Shown here: piece after piece, positions 9,582 through 19,700 of the stretch
How the letters are laid out: the number at the start of each line of letters is the position of its first letter
How positions within the stretch are numbered: the stretch's first letter is position 1
From: Leptolyngbya sp. PCC 7375
GTDB taxonomy: Bacteria; Cyanobacteriota; Cyanobacteriia; Phormidesmidales; Phormidesmidaceae
Reading direction: 5' to 3'
NCBI RefSeq assembly: GCF_000316115.1
Contig: NZ_JH993793.1
Location: 457,517 to 521,516 of the forward strand
Length of the DNA stretch: 64,000 nt
Translations under genes and position numbers: made by a program
The notes under the pieces: generated by a model
Seen by the model: only the letters and a program-made list of their open reading frames with translations
What the model was told of the DNA's origin: nothing
The model's database searches: none

Positions 9582-11042
9582 ATGAATGATCTACTCACTT
9601 TATTTAAAAAAAAGCTAACTATTAAAGCGTCTGCATCCCCTGATAACAGCCCAACCATTGCCCGACCGCTTGGCAAAATGGAACATTCCGCCTGGATCTT
9701 TGACCAAGCGAGCCCATTTAACATAGGTGCGGCTGTGGATATTCATGGCAATGTGACTGAAGATGCCTTAGCGCAGGTACTTCGTTGGTGTCAAATACGG
9801 TATCCGATGCTTCGCAGCATCCTACGCCAGGAACATCAGAAACTATACTTTGCCTGTTATGAGCCAGCAGCAGCACCGGTGATCCCCATCGACATGTGTT
9901 CAAGCACCGAGGAGAGTCGCGATCGGATTGCCACCGAAGAATTGCGCCGACCATTTGACGGCTATCATGAGTTAATGGTCCGGGTAAAACTCGTAAAATT
10001 TTCCGAGGATTACTGCTCCGTATTCGTAACCTTTCAGCATTTAATCGGCGACGGCTTTTCCCATGCAAACCTGTTGGTGGACATTGTCAATTTACTGGGC
10101 ACAGTCTCCTCAGGTGACAGCTTACCAGCACCGGACCCGCTTCCCTTCCCGCCGATGCTGGAAGATGGCATGGCCTCCCGTTTCAAGGGAATTAAAGGTC
10201 TGTTGCAAATGGTAAGCTGTCAATCCAAGGTAATGGGGCAAATCAATCAGCTGGGTGACATGCCAGCACCGCTGCGCAACGACGCAGATGTGCCGTTTGC
10301 TGAGCGACGGCCCATTGTCGAAACCTTCACGTTTAATGCTACAGAAACAGCATCCCTAATTGCATATGCCAAGCAAGAACAGGTCACCCTTTACGCGCTG
10401 CTCATCGCCATCACCATGGATGTCATTCACCCGCTCCTGGCCGAGAGCCCAAAGAAAAAAGATACAACCGAGCGGGTCATCACCATGCCCATGCCGATCA
10501 ATCTACGTCCTTTCCTGTCCATTCCCAAAAATGACTTTGGCTTGTTCTCCTCTACCGTGGATGTGGTTCGCAAGCTAACGGATAAAAAAAATATCCCCGA
10601 GATGGCCAAGGATATTAGACGCGAAATCAAATCCGCCATGAAGAGAGATTCACCCCGTTTGTTTGTGATGCCAACGATTGCGGCCATCATGGACTGGAAA
10701 CTATTTTTTCCAAAAGGAAGCAAAGGTGTTGATCGAGCGGCTCGGTTCATTGTCAGCATGGCTAAATACAGTTCCACCAGCTTGACGTTCCTAAATCTAA
10801 CAAGAATGTCGACCAAGACTGGCAATTTTACGGTCACCAATGCTCGCGGTTACGTAGCTCCGTCGATCCTTGGCACTGCTCTTTTCAGCGCTGTCCTGTT
10901 CGAAGACCTACTAAATATTCACCTGAGTTACAACGAGAAACAATTCAGCGGAGAGGATGCTGCCCTATTGAAACACCGATTCAAGACAACGGCACTGGCT
11001 GTGGCACAGGGAAGCAACACCATGGCTCAAAGCAAGCCTTAA
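9582..11042 (+). CDS. Stand-alone condensation-like (PapA/WS-DGAT-like) acyltransferase
   Basis: 486 aa. It carries the acyltransferase motif HxxxDG as HLIGDG (His153, Asp157), with Gln instead of the usual first His. Further on it has NDFGLFSS, corresponding to the DFG-type motif of condensation and PapA5/alcohol acyltransferase families. There is no adenylation or carrier domain. Enzymes of this kind join an acyl thioester to an alcohol or amine. In this setting it could O-acylate the polyketide or help release it. It follows ECH2 by 13 bases, so it belongs to the same operon. Family membership is well supported; the substrate is unknown. Confidence 0.8.
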   Translation: MNDLLTLFKKKLTIKASASPDNSPTIARPLGKMEHSAWIFDQASPFNIGAAVDIHGNVTEDALAQVLRWCQIRYPMLRSILRQEHQKLYFACYEPAAAPVIPIDMCSSTEESRDRIATEELRRPFDGYHELMVRVKLVKFSEDYCSVFVTFQHLIGDGFSHANLLVDIVNLLGTVSSGDSLPAPDPLPFPPMLEDGMASRFKGIKGLLQMVSCQSKVMGQINQLGDMPAPLRNDADVPFAERRPIVETFTFNATETASLIAYAKQEQVTLYALLIAITMDVIHPLLAESPKKKDTTERVITMPMPINLRPFLSIPKNDFGLFSSTVDVVRKLTDKKNIPEMAKDIRREIKSAMKRDSPRLFVMPTIAAIMDWKLFFPKGSKGVDRAARFIVSMAKYSSTSLTFLNLTRMSTKTGNFTVTNARGYVAPSILGTALFSAVLFEDLLNIHLSYNEKQFSGEDAALLKHRFKTTALAVAQGSNTMAQSKP

Positions 11043-11091
11043 TCAGCTTGGACAACTGAATGACTCAAACCAGCCAGCCCCCATCAGACTT

Positions 11092-11805
11092 CTATGGAGT
11101 TGATACGTCTGGAAAGCCCCAGTGACGAACCAGACGTATCGGTTGGCTACTGCGAAGGGCTGTCGTCACAATGTAATTTGGTGATGGTAACCATTGCTCA
11201 AAAAACCAGTCACCAGCTTGGTTAAGCAGTCGAGCGCCGCCTTCTCGTAGTTCAAATGCAATGCGCTCAAATGGCATTGACAGCCCAAGTCCGAGAGCTT
11301 TTGAATAGGCCTCTTTGAGTGTCCAATACCGACTAAAAAGCAGAGGCCGCTCAAAGTCTGGCACCGCCGACAACGTAGCCAGTTCAGCAGGGGCAAGGAT
11401 ATTCAGAGCCAGGTGATCCAAATTACGACACCGGCCAATGGACTCCACGTCTACACCACAATCTAAATCACGTACGACGATAACAGTCACCATGCCACGT
11501 GTATGTGAAATATTGAAGCGCAAGGGTGGAAAGCCATACCCTGTAGAAATTTCCGGTCGACCGTAGGGGGTTGATTCGAAAACCCAATTCTGCGGTAACA
11601 CGTCCGGTTCAAATGACGAGAGAGCTTGTCGAGCAAGACCATGGGCCGCACGATAAGCATCCCGATCCAGGTCGAACTGGAATCGTCGCATTTGCTCAAT
11701 TTCTGCTGGTACGAGTACAGCTTCGCAGCGTAGAACATCGGCCCCACTGAGCTTAGATACATCGACTACCCAAATCTTTGCAAGATTGTTAGTCAATGAT
11801 CTCAT
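11092..11805 (-). CDS. Sfp-type 4'-phosphopantetheinyl transferase
   Basis: 237 aa, the usual length for Sfp/Gsp-type enzymes. Motifs: FNISHT (97-102), GVDVESIGR (Asp119 and Glu121 bind Mg2+) and WTLKEAYSKALG (Trp161, Lys164, Glu165). It would move phosphopantetheine from CoA onto the 16 ACPs of the cluster. It converges on the acyltransferase gene and is the last gene of a three-gene minus-strand unit. An 11-bp inverted repeat lies inside its 3' end. Confidence 0.95.
   Translation of the reverse strand: MRSLTNNLAKIWVVDVSKLSGADVLRCEAVLVPAEIEQMRRFQFDLDRDAYRAAHGLARQALSSFEPDVLPQNWVFESTPYGRPEISTGYGFPPLRFNISHTRGMVTVIVVRDLDCGVDVESIGRCRNLDHLALNILAPAELATLSAVPDFERPLLFSRYWTLKEAYSKALGLGLSMPFERIAFELREGGARLLNQAGDWFFEQWLPSPNYIVTTALRSSQPIRLVRHWGFPDVSTP
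11102..11140. terminator. 11-bp inverted repeat between convergent operons
   Basis: The arms GATACGTCTGG (11102-11112) and CCAGACGTATC (11130-11140) are perfect, with a 17-base loop. The hairpin is inside the last codons of the phosphopantetheinyl transferase gene and 60 bases past the end of the convergent acyltransferase gene. It could stop transcription from both sides. There is no T-tract, so termination is an inference. Confidence 0.4.
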
Positions 11806-11846
11806 TGCAGAGCCGATTTCAATCGATATGGCAACTCTCGATTCAT

Positions 11847-12194
11847 CTAATCGTCAAGCCAGTCATGAAGATTATCAATGGCTGATTTCGGCATAAATCT
11901 CTTGGCCTGCCTTTCATTCTCTTTGTGGGCCTCAGAATTCTCAACTACATGCTTCCAAGCAGCCTTTTGGGCCTTGTGGTTATTAGTCAAAATATCCACG
12001 AGAGAGCTGTGCTTCTTATTACTCTCCGATTCTTCATGCAGCTCGCTTAACTTCTCGAAATAAACCGCAGCAGCTTTAGAGAAAACTTTGATCTCGTCCG
12101 TCAGGCTATCGAGAACCTTATCGGTTGTAGGCTTATCATCATCGTTATCAGATGCATCAATTACTTCAACATCGTTCTTTTTCTGGTCAGACAT
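11847..12194 (-). CDS. Small acidic protein of unknown function
   Basis: 115 aa, unrecognised. The N-terminus is highly acidic (DASDNDDD) and the rest is charged and predicted helical, ending in LHDWLDD. There is no signal peptide, membrane segment or GxDSL site, so it is not an ACP. The start is supported by a GGAAG sequence about 9 bases upstream. It lies 41 bases before the phosphopantetheinyl transferase gene and 100 bases after the lipocalin-like gene, all on one strand, so it is probably co-transcribed with them. Confidence 0.7.
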   Translation of the reverse strand: MSDQKKNDVEVIDASDNDDDKPTTDKVLDSLTDEIKVFSKAAAVYFEKLSELHEESESNKKHSSLVDILTNNHKAQKAAWKHVVENSEAHKENERQAKRFMPKSAIDNLHDWLDD

Positions 12195-12294
12195 GATAAT
12201 TACTTCCTATTTGACTAGTGTGTTTAAGTTGACCGTTATCTAAGGTGGTATCACCTATCGTTGAAAACTGATTGTGCCATGGGGCATCCGCCCC

Positions 12295-13974
12295 CTACTT
12301 CACCATTGCGATGACGATTTGAGTATCGTCTTCGACTTTTCCCTCTGCTTCCAACCCCTTCAATATATCTGAGATTTTATCCATGATGGGGCCATCAAAG
12401 TTTTCCCTCAGTTGGGTAATATGTGAGCGAGGCTTTTTCCCGAGCTTTACCAAAATTGGCTTTGTCGCGGCTAGACTCACTTCGGGAATCGCACCAGGTA
12501 GAACTCCAATCTCGAGGAAAGCCAAGGCACGCTCCTGGAAACTAAGCCAGTTCTCATAGCCGATAACCTCAGCATAGCCAGTGCCGTTAGCAAACTGACC
12601 GCTGGTATCTGTGAAATCTACAGGCATCTCACTGGCAAGGCTCCAATCCTCTGCATTAAATGTAGCGTCATCTGACCATGCCGTCACATTACCTGCCAGG
12701 GCATGGGCCCAGGAATGATCCTTAACATTAGTTAGGGTCCAACCGTTAGGGATGAGCGCATTTGGGCGATAGGGACCGAGCGCATTCGTAATCGTTGGCA
12801 ATACTTGAAAATTCGTAATTTTCATCTCTCCGACGAGTGGAGGTTGCTCAGGGTTACTAAGAATGGTTACGTCTAACTTACCCTCTTTGATCGATGCATA
12901 ATAGCTAGATGCAGAGCCTATAGCCAGTTGTGGATAGAGGCCGATCGGATTCGATCCAACATTTAATCCGATGGTCATCAGGGTATCCTTGTTTGTTAGA
13001 TTCAAATACATCCAACACCAACCAACAAAAGGCTTGCCATCGTCAACAAAGGGGATACTGTCATAACCGGGGTTTGGTTGAGGCGGATTTTCCAAACTGA
13101 CGTTCAGGTTTTGATGATCAATCCAACCTAATCCAGACTCTACCTGATACGTTTTGCCCTCAACCATGACCGTACCAGACACCTTGATCTGGGGCCAGCC
13201 ATACTCAAAGCCAGGAGCGGGTAAATTGGTGAATCCGCAACCATCACCACCACGAAGGAAAAAAGCTGTTTCCGGGGTAAGCTCATCCTGACAGTCTGCT
13301 ACCAGGTCCAAACGCATATGATCTTTATCGTTGACCTGCGCTCGCATTGGCAGAACATTCTTCGAGCCGGAGAAAGAATCCGGACCACACACAAAGCGAA
13401 AATTCTCACCAGGTTTGCTGTAAGCGATCTGTCCGCCTTTGAGAGGCCACTGAAGGTTTCGATTTCGCCGAATCAGTCGTCCCTTCCCATCATCTGTTTT
13501 CATAACCACAGTCACCTTAGAAGCGCAAATGATGGATTCTTCATCGCTCCACCCCGCCTCCTTTTGGGCTGTAGTACCTATAATACGATTCTTTTGCAGC
13601 CAAATCATTACACCAATGCGCTGCGATTCGCCATTCGGGCCTTTGGTATTCAGATCACAACTCAAATAATGCCATTCAGGCCCCATTGTTGGATGTAAAT
13701 GGTGATCCTTCGGAAAACTGAGGGGCTGTTCAGGCCCAGCTGTATCCATATCAAAGCTGGCACCTCTGCCAAGAAGTCGTTGAATAATTAGCGCTGTTTG
13801 CGATGGATATGAAGATTCATCCAATCCACGAGCAGCCCTTTGAAGGACCTCATAGTTCGGAATTTGAACGGCTTCACCAGTTTCTGGATCCGTAATCTTG
13901 TTAACTGCAGTGTTAACAGATTCCAAGTATTTCAATATAGTCCCGGAGACCGGTTTTGACTGGGTAATGTTCAC
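12295..13974 (-). CDS. AttH/CrtC-like lipocalin-domain protein
   Basis: 559 aa. GPEWHYLSCDL (99-109) resembles the EWWY-type motif, and GLGWIDHQ (near residue 282) resembles the G-x-aW-x-DHE motif, of the AttH/hydroxyneurosporene synthase (CrtC) lipocalin-like family. The family includes the CrtC hydratase and fungal pericyclases that catalyse ring closure. No signal peptide is seen. The last 100 or so residues look like a separate tail. In this cluster it might act on the polyketide (cyclisation, hydration or binding); that is inference. It is divergent from the flavoprotein gene across a 463-base gap. Confidence 0.6.
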   Translation of the reverse strand: MNITQSKPVSGTILKYLESVNTAVNKITDPETGEAVQIPNYEVLQRAARGLDESSYPSQTALIIQRLLGRGASFDMDTAGPEQPLSFPKDHHLHPTMGPEWHYLSCDLNTKGPNGESQRIGVMIWLQKNRIIGTTAQKEAGWSDEESIICASKVTVVMKTDDGKGRLIRRNRNLQWPLKGGQIAYSKPGENFRFVCGPDSFSGSKNVLPMRAQVNDKDHMRLDLVADCQDELTPETAFFLRGGDGCGFTNLPAPGFEYGWPQIKVSGTVMVEGKTYQVESGLGWIDHQNLNVSLENPPQPNPGYDSIPFVDDGKPFVGWCWMYLNLTNKDTLMTIGLNVGSNPIGLYPQLAIGSASSYYASIKEGKLDVTILSNPEQPPLVGEMKITNFQVLPTITNALGPYRPNALIPNGWTLTNVKDHSWAHALAGNVTAWSDDATFNAEDWSLASEMPVDFTDTSGQFANGTGYAEVIGYENWLSFQERALAFLEIGVLPGAIPEVSLAATKPILVKLGKKPRSHITQLRENFDGPIMDKISDILKGLEAEGKVEDDTQIVIAMVK

Positions 13975-14437
13975 GATAGCTCTAGTGGGCTGACAGATGC
14001 ACTAAGTTGATAACCGATTCGGGCAAATTTACCCCAATAACCTGGCAAGCCATCAAGGCAAAATGAGAAATAACACTTTCAAGACGTAACTCTGCGTTGT
14101 CTTCTTTTGTTGTTTGAATACTCTATGATCTATAGTAAGAACTACAATACAGTGGATCGATTTAGAATAACAATTTTTAATCACAACAATCTCTGACATT
14201 AGGCACGCATTGGGGCGTGCTGACATGATGTCGACTATCTTACTTCAGGTGAGTAAGTCTCAGATTTCCTTACTTACTGCCAAAATCTAAAAACTGTATA
14301 ATTCCTTGTAAACAAAGATGTTCATGCAATGGCAGGCCTGACGGTTGTCGGGATTACAATCTAAGGATATATCTTGAGGCTAAACTCCTGAAAGTGTTAC
14401 ATCTCATCAAGAATCCGGATTATCAGGAGCATGAATT
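13975..14437. promoter_or_regulatory. Divergent promoter region with palindromes
   Basis: 463 bases between two divergent genes. Three inverted repeats lie close together: GCACGC (14203-14208) with GCGTGC (14215-14220); GACAT-G-ATGTC (14222-14232); and CTTACT (14239-14244) with AGTAAG (14252-14257). They may be operator sites, but no regulator gene is in the window. The flavoprotein gene has a ribosome-binding-like AGGAG about 8 bases before its ATG. Confidence 0.35.
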
Positions 14438-16342
14438 ATGGCCGATGTAGTGGTTGTAGGTTTTGGCTTCAGTGCGATTCCATTGATCCGCGAACTGATC
14501 TCCACAGGTATAGACTTTAGGATAATCTCGGCCGATGGCAACAGCGTCTGGGACCGTCTTAATCAGAGTGGAAGATTAGACTTTGATCTAGTTTCCAGTT
14601 ACTTAACAAGCTTTTACTCATTTGATCTCGTAGATGAATTCCAAAAGGATCATTATCCTTGTGCTACTCAGTATTATGAAATGCATCAAAAGTGGCAGAA
14701 GCACTACGGAGAAAGAGTTATCCGAGACATTGTGACCAGGGTCGACAACTTTGCCGATCACAGCGTTGTATATACCGAGAGTGGCATTACGATTAATGCG
14801 CGGCATGTGGTCTTCGCAACTGGTTTTAGTCGTGCCATCTTTTCACACCTCACCACCACCGATTACAACGCGCCAAACAAGACGTTTGTGTTTGACACAA
14901 TGGGAGATTCTGCCAACCTGATGATTTCCCATTTAATTCCCCATGATGCGAAGGTGATCATTCGCACGAATGGGTTTCACCCACGAGATAAGGTCGTGCC
15001 AGCTTTTGAAACGACCCACACCTTAGATCAGCTGGAGTTTCAAAATTTCCGCTACTTCTCCAATCGTCATTACGCTGACATCGTTTATGGTGCAACCGCT
15101 GGCACTGGAATTCCTATTTTGATCGGTGATCAATTTCCAGTCAGCTTACGGGACGATAGTTGGAACACCAGCGAGTCACGTCCAGCCAGTGGTGCCGTTG
15201 CCATAAAGTACTGGCCCATTGATGAGTATTGCCGTAATTTTGGCGACAATTTGCCCGATGCGTTTTCAAAGGGCTATTTTTTGAATGACATTTGCATGTG
15301 GTTGCATACGGGCCGAGCCATTGTTGTCCCCAAAGATACCCCCATCGATTTTGAAAAGAAAACGATTACCTACGCTGGGATCGACAGAGACTTTCATCAT
15401 TACATCAAGGGCGATACGGAAACACCAAGACTGCCACCCATTATGGTTAATGGAGAAGACCCCTATCAATATCGTTATCGCGATAACTTTATGGGAGTGA
15501 TCCCAAAGACGCTGCACAATATCTACATGCTTGGATATACGCGACCATACAGTGGGGGTTTAGCGAATATTATAGAAATGCAGGGATTGTTCATTCACAA
15601 GCTTGTTACTCAACCAGGTTTTCACTACCACATCCATCGCAATCTGGATGCTCGCATCGCGAGCTATAACAAGCACTATTTTGGTGATAGCGAGCCTCGT
15701 CGGCATGATCATCTGGTTTACTACGGCTTTTACAACGATGATGTGGCGAGATTGCTGGGCATTGAGTACAAACCTCAAGATTGCCAATCGCTACAGGACT
15801 TGATGTTCTACTATGCCTTCCCAAACAATGCGTTCAAGTACCGCCTGAGGGGAGAGTATGCGGTGAAAGGCGTTGATAGGTTAATTGGCAAAGTAAATCG
15901 GCAGTTCAAGAATTTCATCGTCAGCTTTGCCTATCTGTTGCAATGTAGCCTCAAAGAACCTGACAAACGTCCGGCATGGCTGCACACTGTCAAGCGGCAC
16001 TTCTTTAATGACATGCGACATAAGGAACCTTATCAACCATTTCTTGAGGAGTATATTCAGGCTTATCGCCAGTTCAAGCAGGTGCATATTGAGCCGATTG
16101 AAGATCCACAGTGGAATGCCCTGGTAGCTAATGCCTGCCAGACCAGGGACGAGGCGATGTCAAAAGTCTCGTCCCCGTTGAACCATCAAATGGATGAAGA
16201 TATTGCAAGTGAAATTCAATTGATTCAGTCATGGCTCGATAACAATCAAGAATTGGACCAATTGAGATTTGATCCAACGCGCGCCTCAATTTTTGCCTCT
16301 ATGGTGGAGCCCCCAGATTACGAGATGTCATTTTTAGCTTAA
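14438..16342 (+). CDS. FMO-like FAD/NAD(P)-binding oxidoreductase
   Basis: 634 aa. An N-terminal Rossmann FAD motif, VVVGFGFSA (5-13), is followed by VVFATG (124-129), the ATG motif of flavin monooxygenases, and a C-terminal block (IYMLGYTRPYSGG, then IIEMQG) like the end of that fold. The Baeyer-Villiger fingerprint FxGxxxHxxxW is not visible, and the second Rossmann glycine motif is weak. The last 200 residues extend beyond a standard FMO. It is probably a tailoring oxidase of the polyketide; the reaction is unknown. It stands alone, converging on PKS-A. Confidence 0.75.
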   Translation: MADVVVVGFGFSAIPLIRELISTGIDFRIISADGNSVWDRLNQSGRLDFDLVSSYLTSFYSFDLVDEFQKDHYPCATQYYEMHQKWQKHYGERVIRDIVTRVDNFADHSVVYTESGITINARHVVFATGFSRAIFSHLTTTDYNAPNKTFVFDTMGDSANLMISHLIPHDAKVIIRTNGFHPRDKVVPAFETTHTLDQLEFQNFRYFSNRHYADIVYGATAGTGIPILIGDQFPVSLRDDSWNTSESRPASGAVAIKYWPIDEYCRNFGDNLPDAFSKGYFLNDICMWLHTGRAIVVPKDTPIDFEKKTITYAGIDRDFHHYIKGDTETPRLPPIMVNGEDPYQYRYRDNFMGVIPKTLHNIYMLGYTRPYSGGLANIIEMQGLFIHKLVTQPGFHYHIHRNLDARIASYNKHYFGDSEPRRHDHLVYYGFYNDDVARLLGIEYKPQDCQSLQDLMFYYAFPNNAFKYRLRGEYAVKGVDRLIGKVNRQFKNFIVSFAYLLQCSLKEPDKRPAWLHTVKRHFFNDMRHKEPYQPFLEEYIQAYRQFKQVHIEPIEDPQWNALVANACQTRDEAMSKVSSPLNHQMDEDIASEIQLIQSWLDNNQELDQLRFDPTRASIFASMVEPPDYEMSFLA

Positions 16343-16414
16343 AAGAGCTATGCAGCCTTTATTTTTTAGACACTCGCTGCAAATACTGCAAATAGTAACT
16401 GTTCCACCGACACC

Positions 16415-16453
16415 GTTGGCTGAGCGAAGCGTCTCCTTCGGAGTTAGGCCAAC
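16415..16453. terminator. Nested hairpin between convergent genes
   Basis: GTTGGC (16415-16420) pairs with GCCAAC (16448-16453), enclosing a second stem CTCC-TTC-GGAG (16433-16443). It lies after the flavoprotein gene and before the 46-bp array, and contains a shortened, inverted version of the array's TTCGCTCA core. It may end transcription from the left; this is inferred. Confidence 0.3.
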
Positions 16454-16478
16454 AACACTCCTAGCCAGCATCCCCTTC

Positions 16479-16750
16479 GACTTCGCTCAGGGGACGCTTA
16501 CCTACACATAACCCTAAAGCTTTCGACTTCGCTCAGGGGACGCTTATCTACACATAACCCTAAAGCTTTCGACTTCGCTCAGGGGACGCTTACCTACACA
16601 TAACCCTAAAGCTTTCGACTTCGCTCAGGGGACGCTTATCTACACATAACCCTAAAGCTTTCGACTTCGCTCAGGGGACGCTTACCTACAAATAACCCTA
16701 AAGCTTTCGACTTCGCTCAGGGGACGCTTACCTACACATAACCCTAAAGC
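16479..16750. repeat. 46-bp tandem array, six units
   Basis: Units start at 16479, 16525, 16571, 16617, 16663 and 16709, an exact 46-base period. Each begins GACTTCGCTCAGGGGACGCT and ends with CCCTAAAGC. Units differ only at single bases (for example TACC/TATC and ACACA/ACAAA). At unit junctions AAAGCTTT forms a palindrome. The last unit runs into the PKS-A stop codon (16750-16752). There are no spacers, so it is not CRISPR. It resembles cyanobacterial REP-type repeats. Confidence 0.9.
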
Positions 16751-19700
16751 TATAGGTCTAATCTCTGTAGTAATTCGGGCGAGGGTTGGAAATCTAGAAC
16801 CCGAAACTCCGGTTCGTTTATCATCTTGACCAGCAATTCCTTCATTGCTTCACCGAACAACTCAATGGTGCGAGACGAAAGCAGTGACTTGTCGTGCAAA
16901 AGCTGTAGGGTCAACTGCCCTCCCGTTTTCTCTAGACATACTAATAAGGAGGTAGTAATGTCACGATCCTCCATCATCAGGTCAATCATGCGATCAGCAA
17001 AGTCCGTTACCTGACAGAGGGTGTCTCTATCATTGCTGTCGATGGATATGCCACTCCATTTTTCTGAGCTACCCAACTGGCCAATGAGTTCCATGAAATC
17101 AAATCGCTTGTGCATCTGGAGTTCCAGGGATGTCTGGTTATAGCATGCAAAGACATCACGGAGCGTCATGGTTGATTGGATATCTAGCGTTAAGGGTGCC
17201 GATGAGGAAAAGTCTCCGAAAATATTCTCAAACTCATAGCGATCGCGCAGGTTAAACACCATTTGAACAGCCATGTTTCGCCCCGTCAAGCGATATATGA
17301 GAACGCCAACTGCACAGGCGACCATTTGCGTCAGGGTCAGGCTGGAACGGCGGGCACCGTCCAAGAGATCTATGGAAGTATCGATAGCCAAGACACCAGC
17401 TTTCCGAGACGTACTGCCAGCATACTCCGCCCGATCCCGCAACATCGGTCCCTGCAATTGCTTGCCCAGGTAGTCCTGCCAAAATCTTGTGTTTTCGGCA
17501 TTGGCTGGATCAAACAGAGACAGCGCAAAGTGGGCATATTCGGCTGCTAGGGTAGGAGGTGTCCAAACCGAGCCCGCCACCAGGGCCTGATACCGCTGGT
17601 AGAGTTCTTGTTGAAACAGAAACAAGGTGAATCCATCGGCATGGAAATGATGGGTACGGAAGTAAATTGCCCCCAGGTCACTCCCGTTGTGCAGCAGAAA
17701 CACCTCCAGCACGGGTGTGCTGTGAATGTCAAATAACAGGCTCTGGCGTTCCTTCTGAAACGTCTTCAAGGCTTCCAGGAAGGTGTCTCGGTCTTTAATT
17801 TCCGGCCATTGTTCTTCATGGCAAGAGGTTTCGATCCTGTGATGTACCACCTGCGCCCAAAGCTTCCCGACACGGCGAACGCCTGTACGCAGAATAGAAT
17901 GATGTTGCGTCATGTCGTTAAACGCAAGGTCTAGCAGCTCCCTATTTACAGGGGCATCGATCCAAAAGGCCTGCCCGATATTGAACGCGGTAGTCCTGTT
18001 CACTTCCGATGCCTCCAGGGCAAACCGCTGCATGTAAGTCGCGGGATAATAGCGTATACGTTCCACGAGAATTGACTGTAATGAACCAGGGTGCATCAGA
18101 AGACTTCGGAGCGACTCACCGGTCTGGGTGCCCTGGAAAAACTCAAAACACAATTTGCCGTCTTCCGACCAAACACCTAATCCATGGTTCAGCAACCGTT
18201 CAAGCTGTGCTTCCCCAGCCTCAGTGCTGGGTGCCCCCTCGGTCGATGGCACCTCAAAATCCAACCGCTCGATAAACTTTGGATGCCGCCATTGGTTTTG
18301 TTGAATTCCCGATAATGAGACATCAGCGTCCCATTGGCCGCTGTTCTCCGGAGAGGCACGTTGAATTGTTTTTGCAATTTCCTCCAGGGTGTCATTCAGC
18401 AACAGCGAAGCATCAAAATTCATCCCCGAAAAGGCATTGATGCGATTCAATAGGCGCATGCCCATGAGCGAATCCACTCCATAATCTCTCAGGGAATGGC
18501 CGGTTTGAATCTCCGTTGGCAACAGGCCGGTCAATTCACAGACAAATGCGGTCAGTTGTTCGATAATTGCTCCGGCAGGTGAGGATGCCACAGTCACCTG
18601 GGAGGCATCCATCGGTTCGGCTTCAGATATCCAGCAGCGACGTTTTTCAAAGGAATATCCAGGCAATGACATGACGGCTTTCTCATGTTTGGTAAAGCAA
18701 GCTGACATGTCCAGAGGGACACCTTTGACATATAGATCCGCTAAAATCAGCAGAGTATCTTCATGGAGTTGCGATGACGCCGAAAGCTCATCGGTCACCG
18801 CAACCTCTCTTATTTTGTCAATGGCTAGGGCAGCCAGGGCAGGGCTGACTTCACTGTCGGAGGCCACGCTCCCCAGGAAACCTTTTTCAATCTGCTGTCC
18901 TTCACTGAGATGTAACAACTGCTCGCGCAAACTTGTGACATCGCTGACAACCAATGCACATCGTTCTCCAAAGTGGGTCCGTCGTAACATCAGGTTGGCA
19001 GAGAGACGGCGCAGCTCCGTAGGCTGACCATTGGCCGAGGACTGTAACCAGTCCTCGAGATCGCGACAACGCCGCCGCAGTCCGCCAGTTGTTTGGGCAG
19101 ACAGGGCAATCAGTACAGGACTGGTGCCCACGGTAGCAGCACCGGGTGCTGGCATCGCAGGCGCTTCAGAAACTACCAGGTGGACATTCGATCCTGTGGC
19201 CCCAAAGGAACTGACAGCGGCTCGGCGCACCTGCCCTGGGTCCACGCTCCAGGGAATGGTTTCGGCATTGATAAAGAAGGGGCTGTTTTCCAAATCCAAG
19301 GATTCATTTAACTTGTGAACATTGAGCGTGGCTGGAATCCGTTGATTTTTTAAGGCAAGCAGCGTCTTGATAAAGTGGCTCATGCCAGAAGCGTGAAAGG
19401 CATGTCCGATGTTGTTCTCTACTGTTCCCAGGGCGCAAACCCGGTGGCCCCGACTGGCAAAGACACGACTCAGCGCCTGGAACTCGGCTTGATCTGCCAT
19501 GGGCATGCCGGAGGCGTTAGCTTCCACCAGGGTCACCGTTGTCGGATCAATGCCATAGCCTTCATAGACTTCGTTAAACAAGGTTGCTTGAGCGTCTACA
19601 TTTGGGGTGACTATGCCAGGGGTCTTGCCATTGTGATTGCTGCCCCAGCCTTCGATCACACCGTGGATGCGATCGCCATCGGCCAAGGCAGCCGCCAAGG

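Noticed and set aside
11847..12194. Free donor ACP for beta-branching
   Set aside because: It has no GxDS phosphopantetheine site.
14438..16342. Baeyer-Villiger monooxygenase
   Set aside because: The FxGxxxHxxxW fingerprint is not visible, so only a general FMO-like call is made.
16479..16750. CRISPR array
   Set aside because: The 46-base units follow each other without unique spacers, and there are no cas genes.
16790..18060. NRPS elongation module at the end of PKS-A
   Set aside because: There is no adenylation or second carrier domain after or near the C domain.
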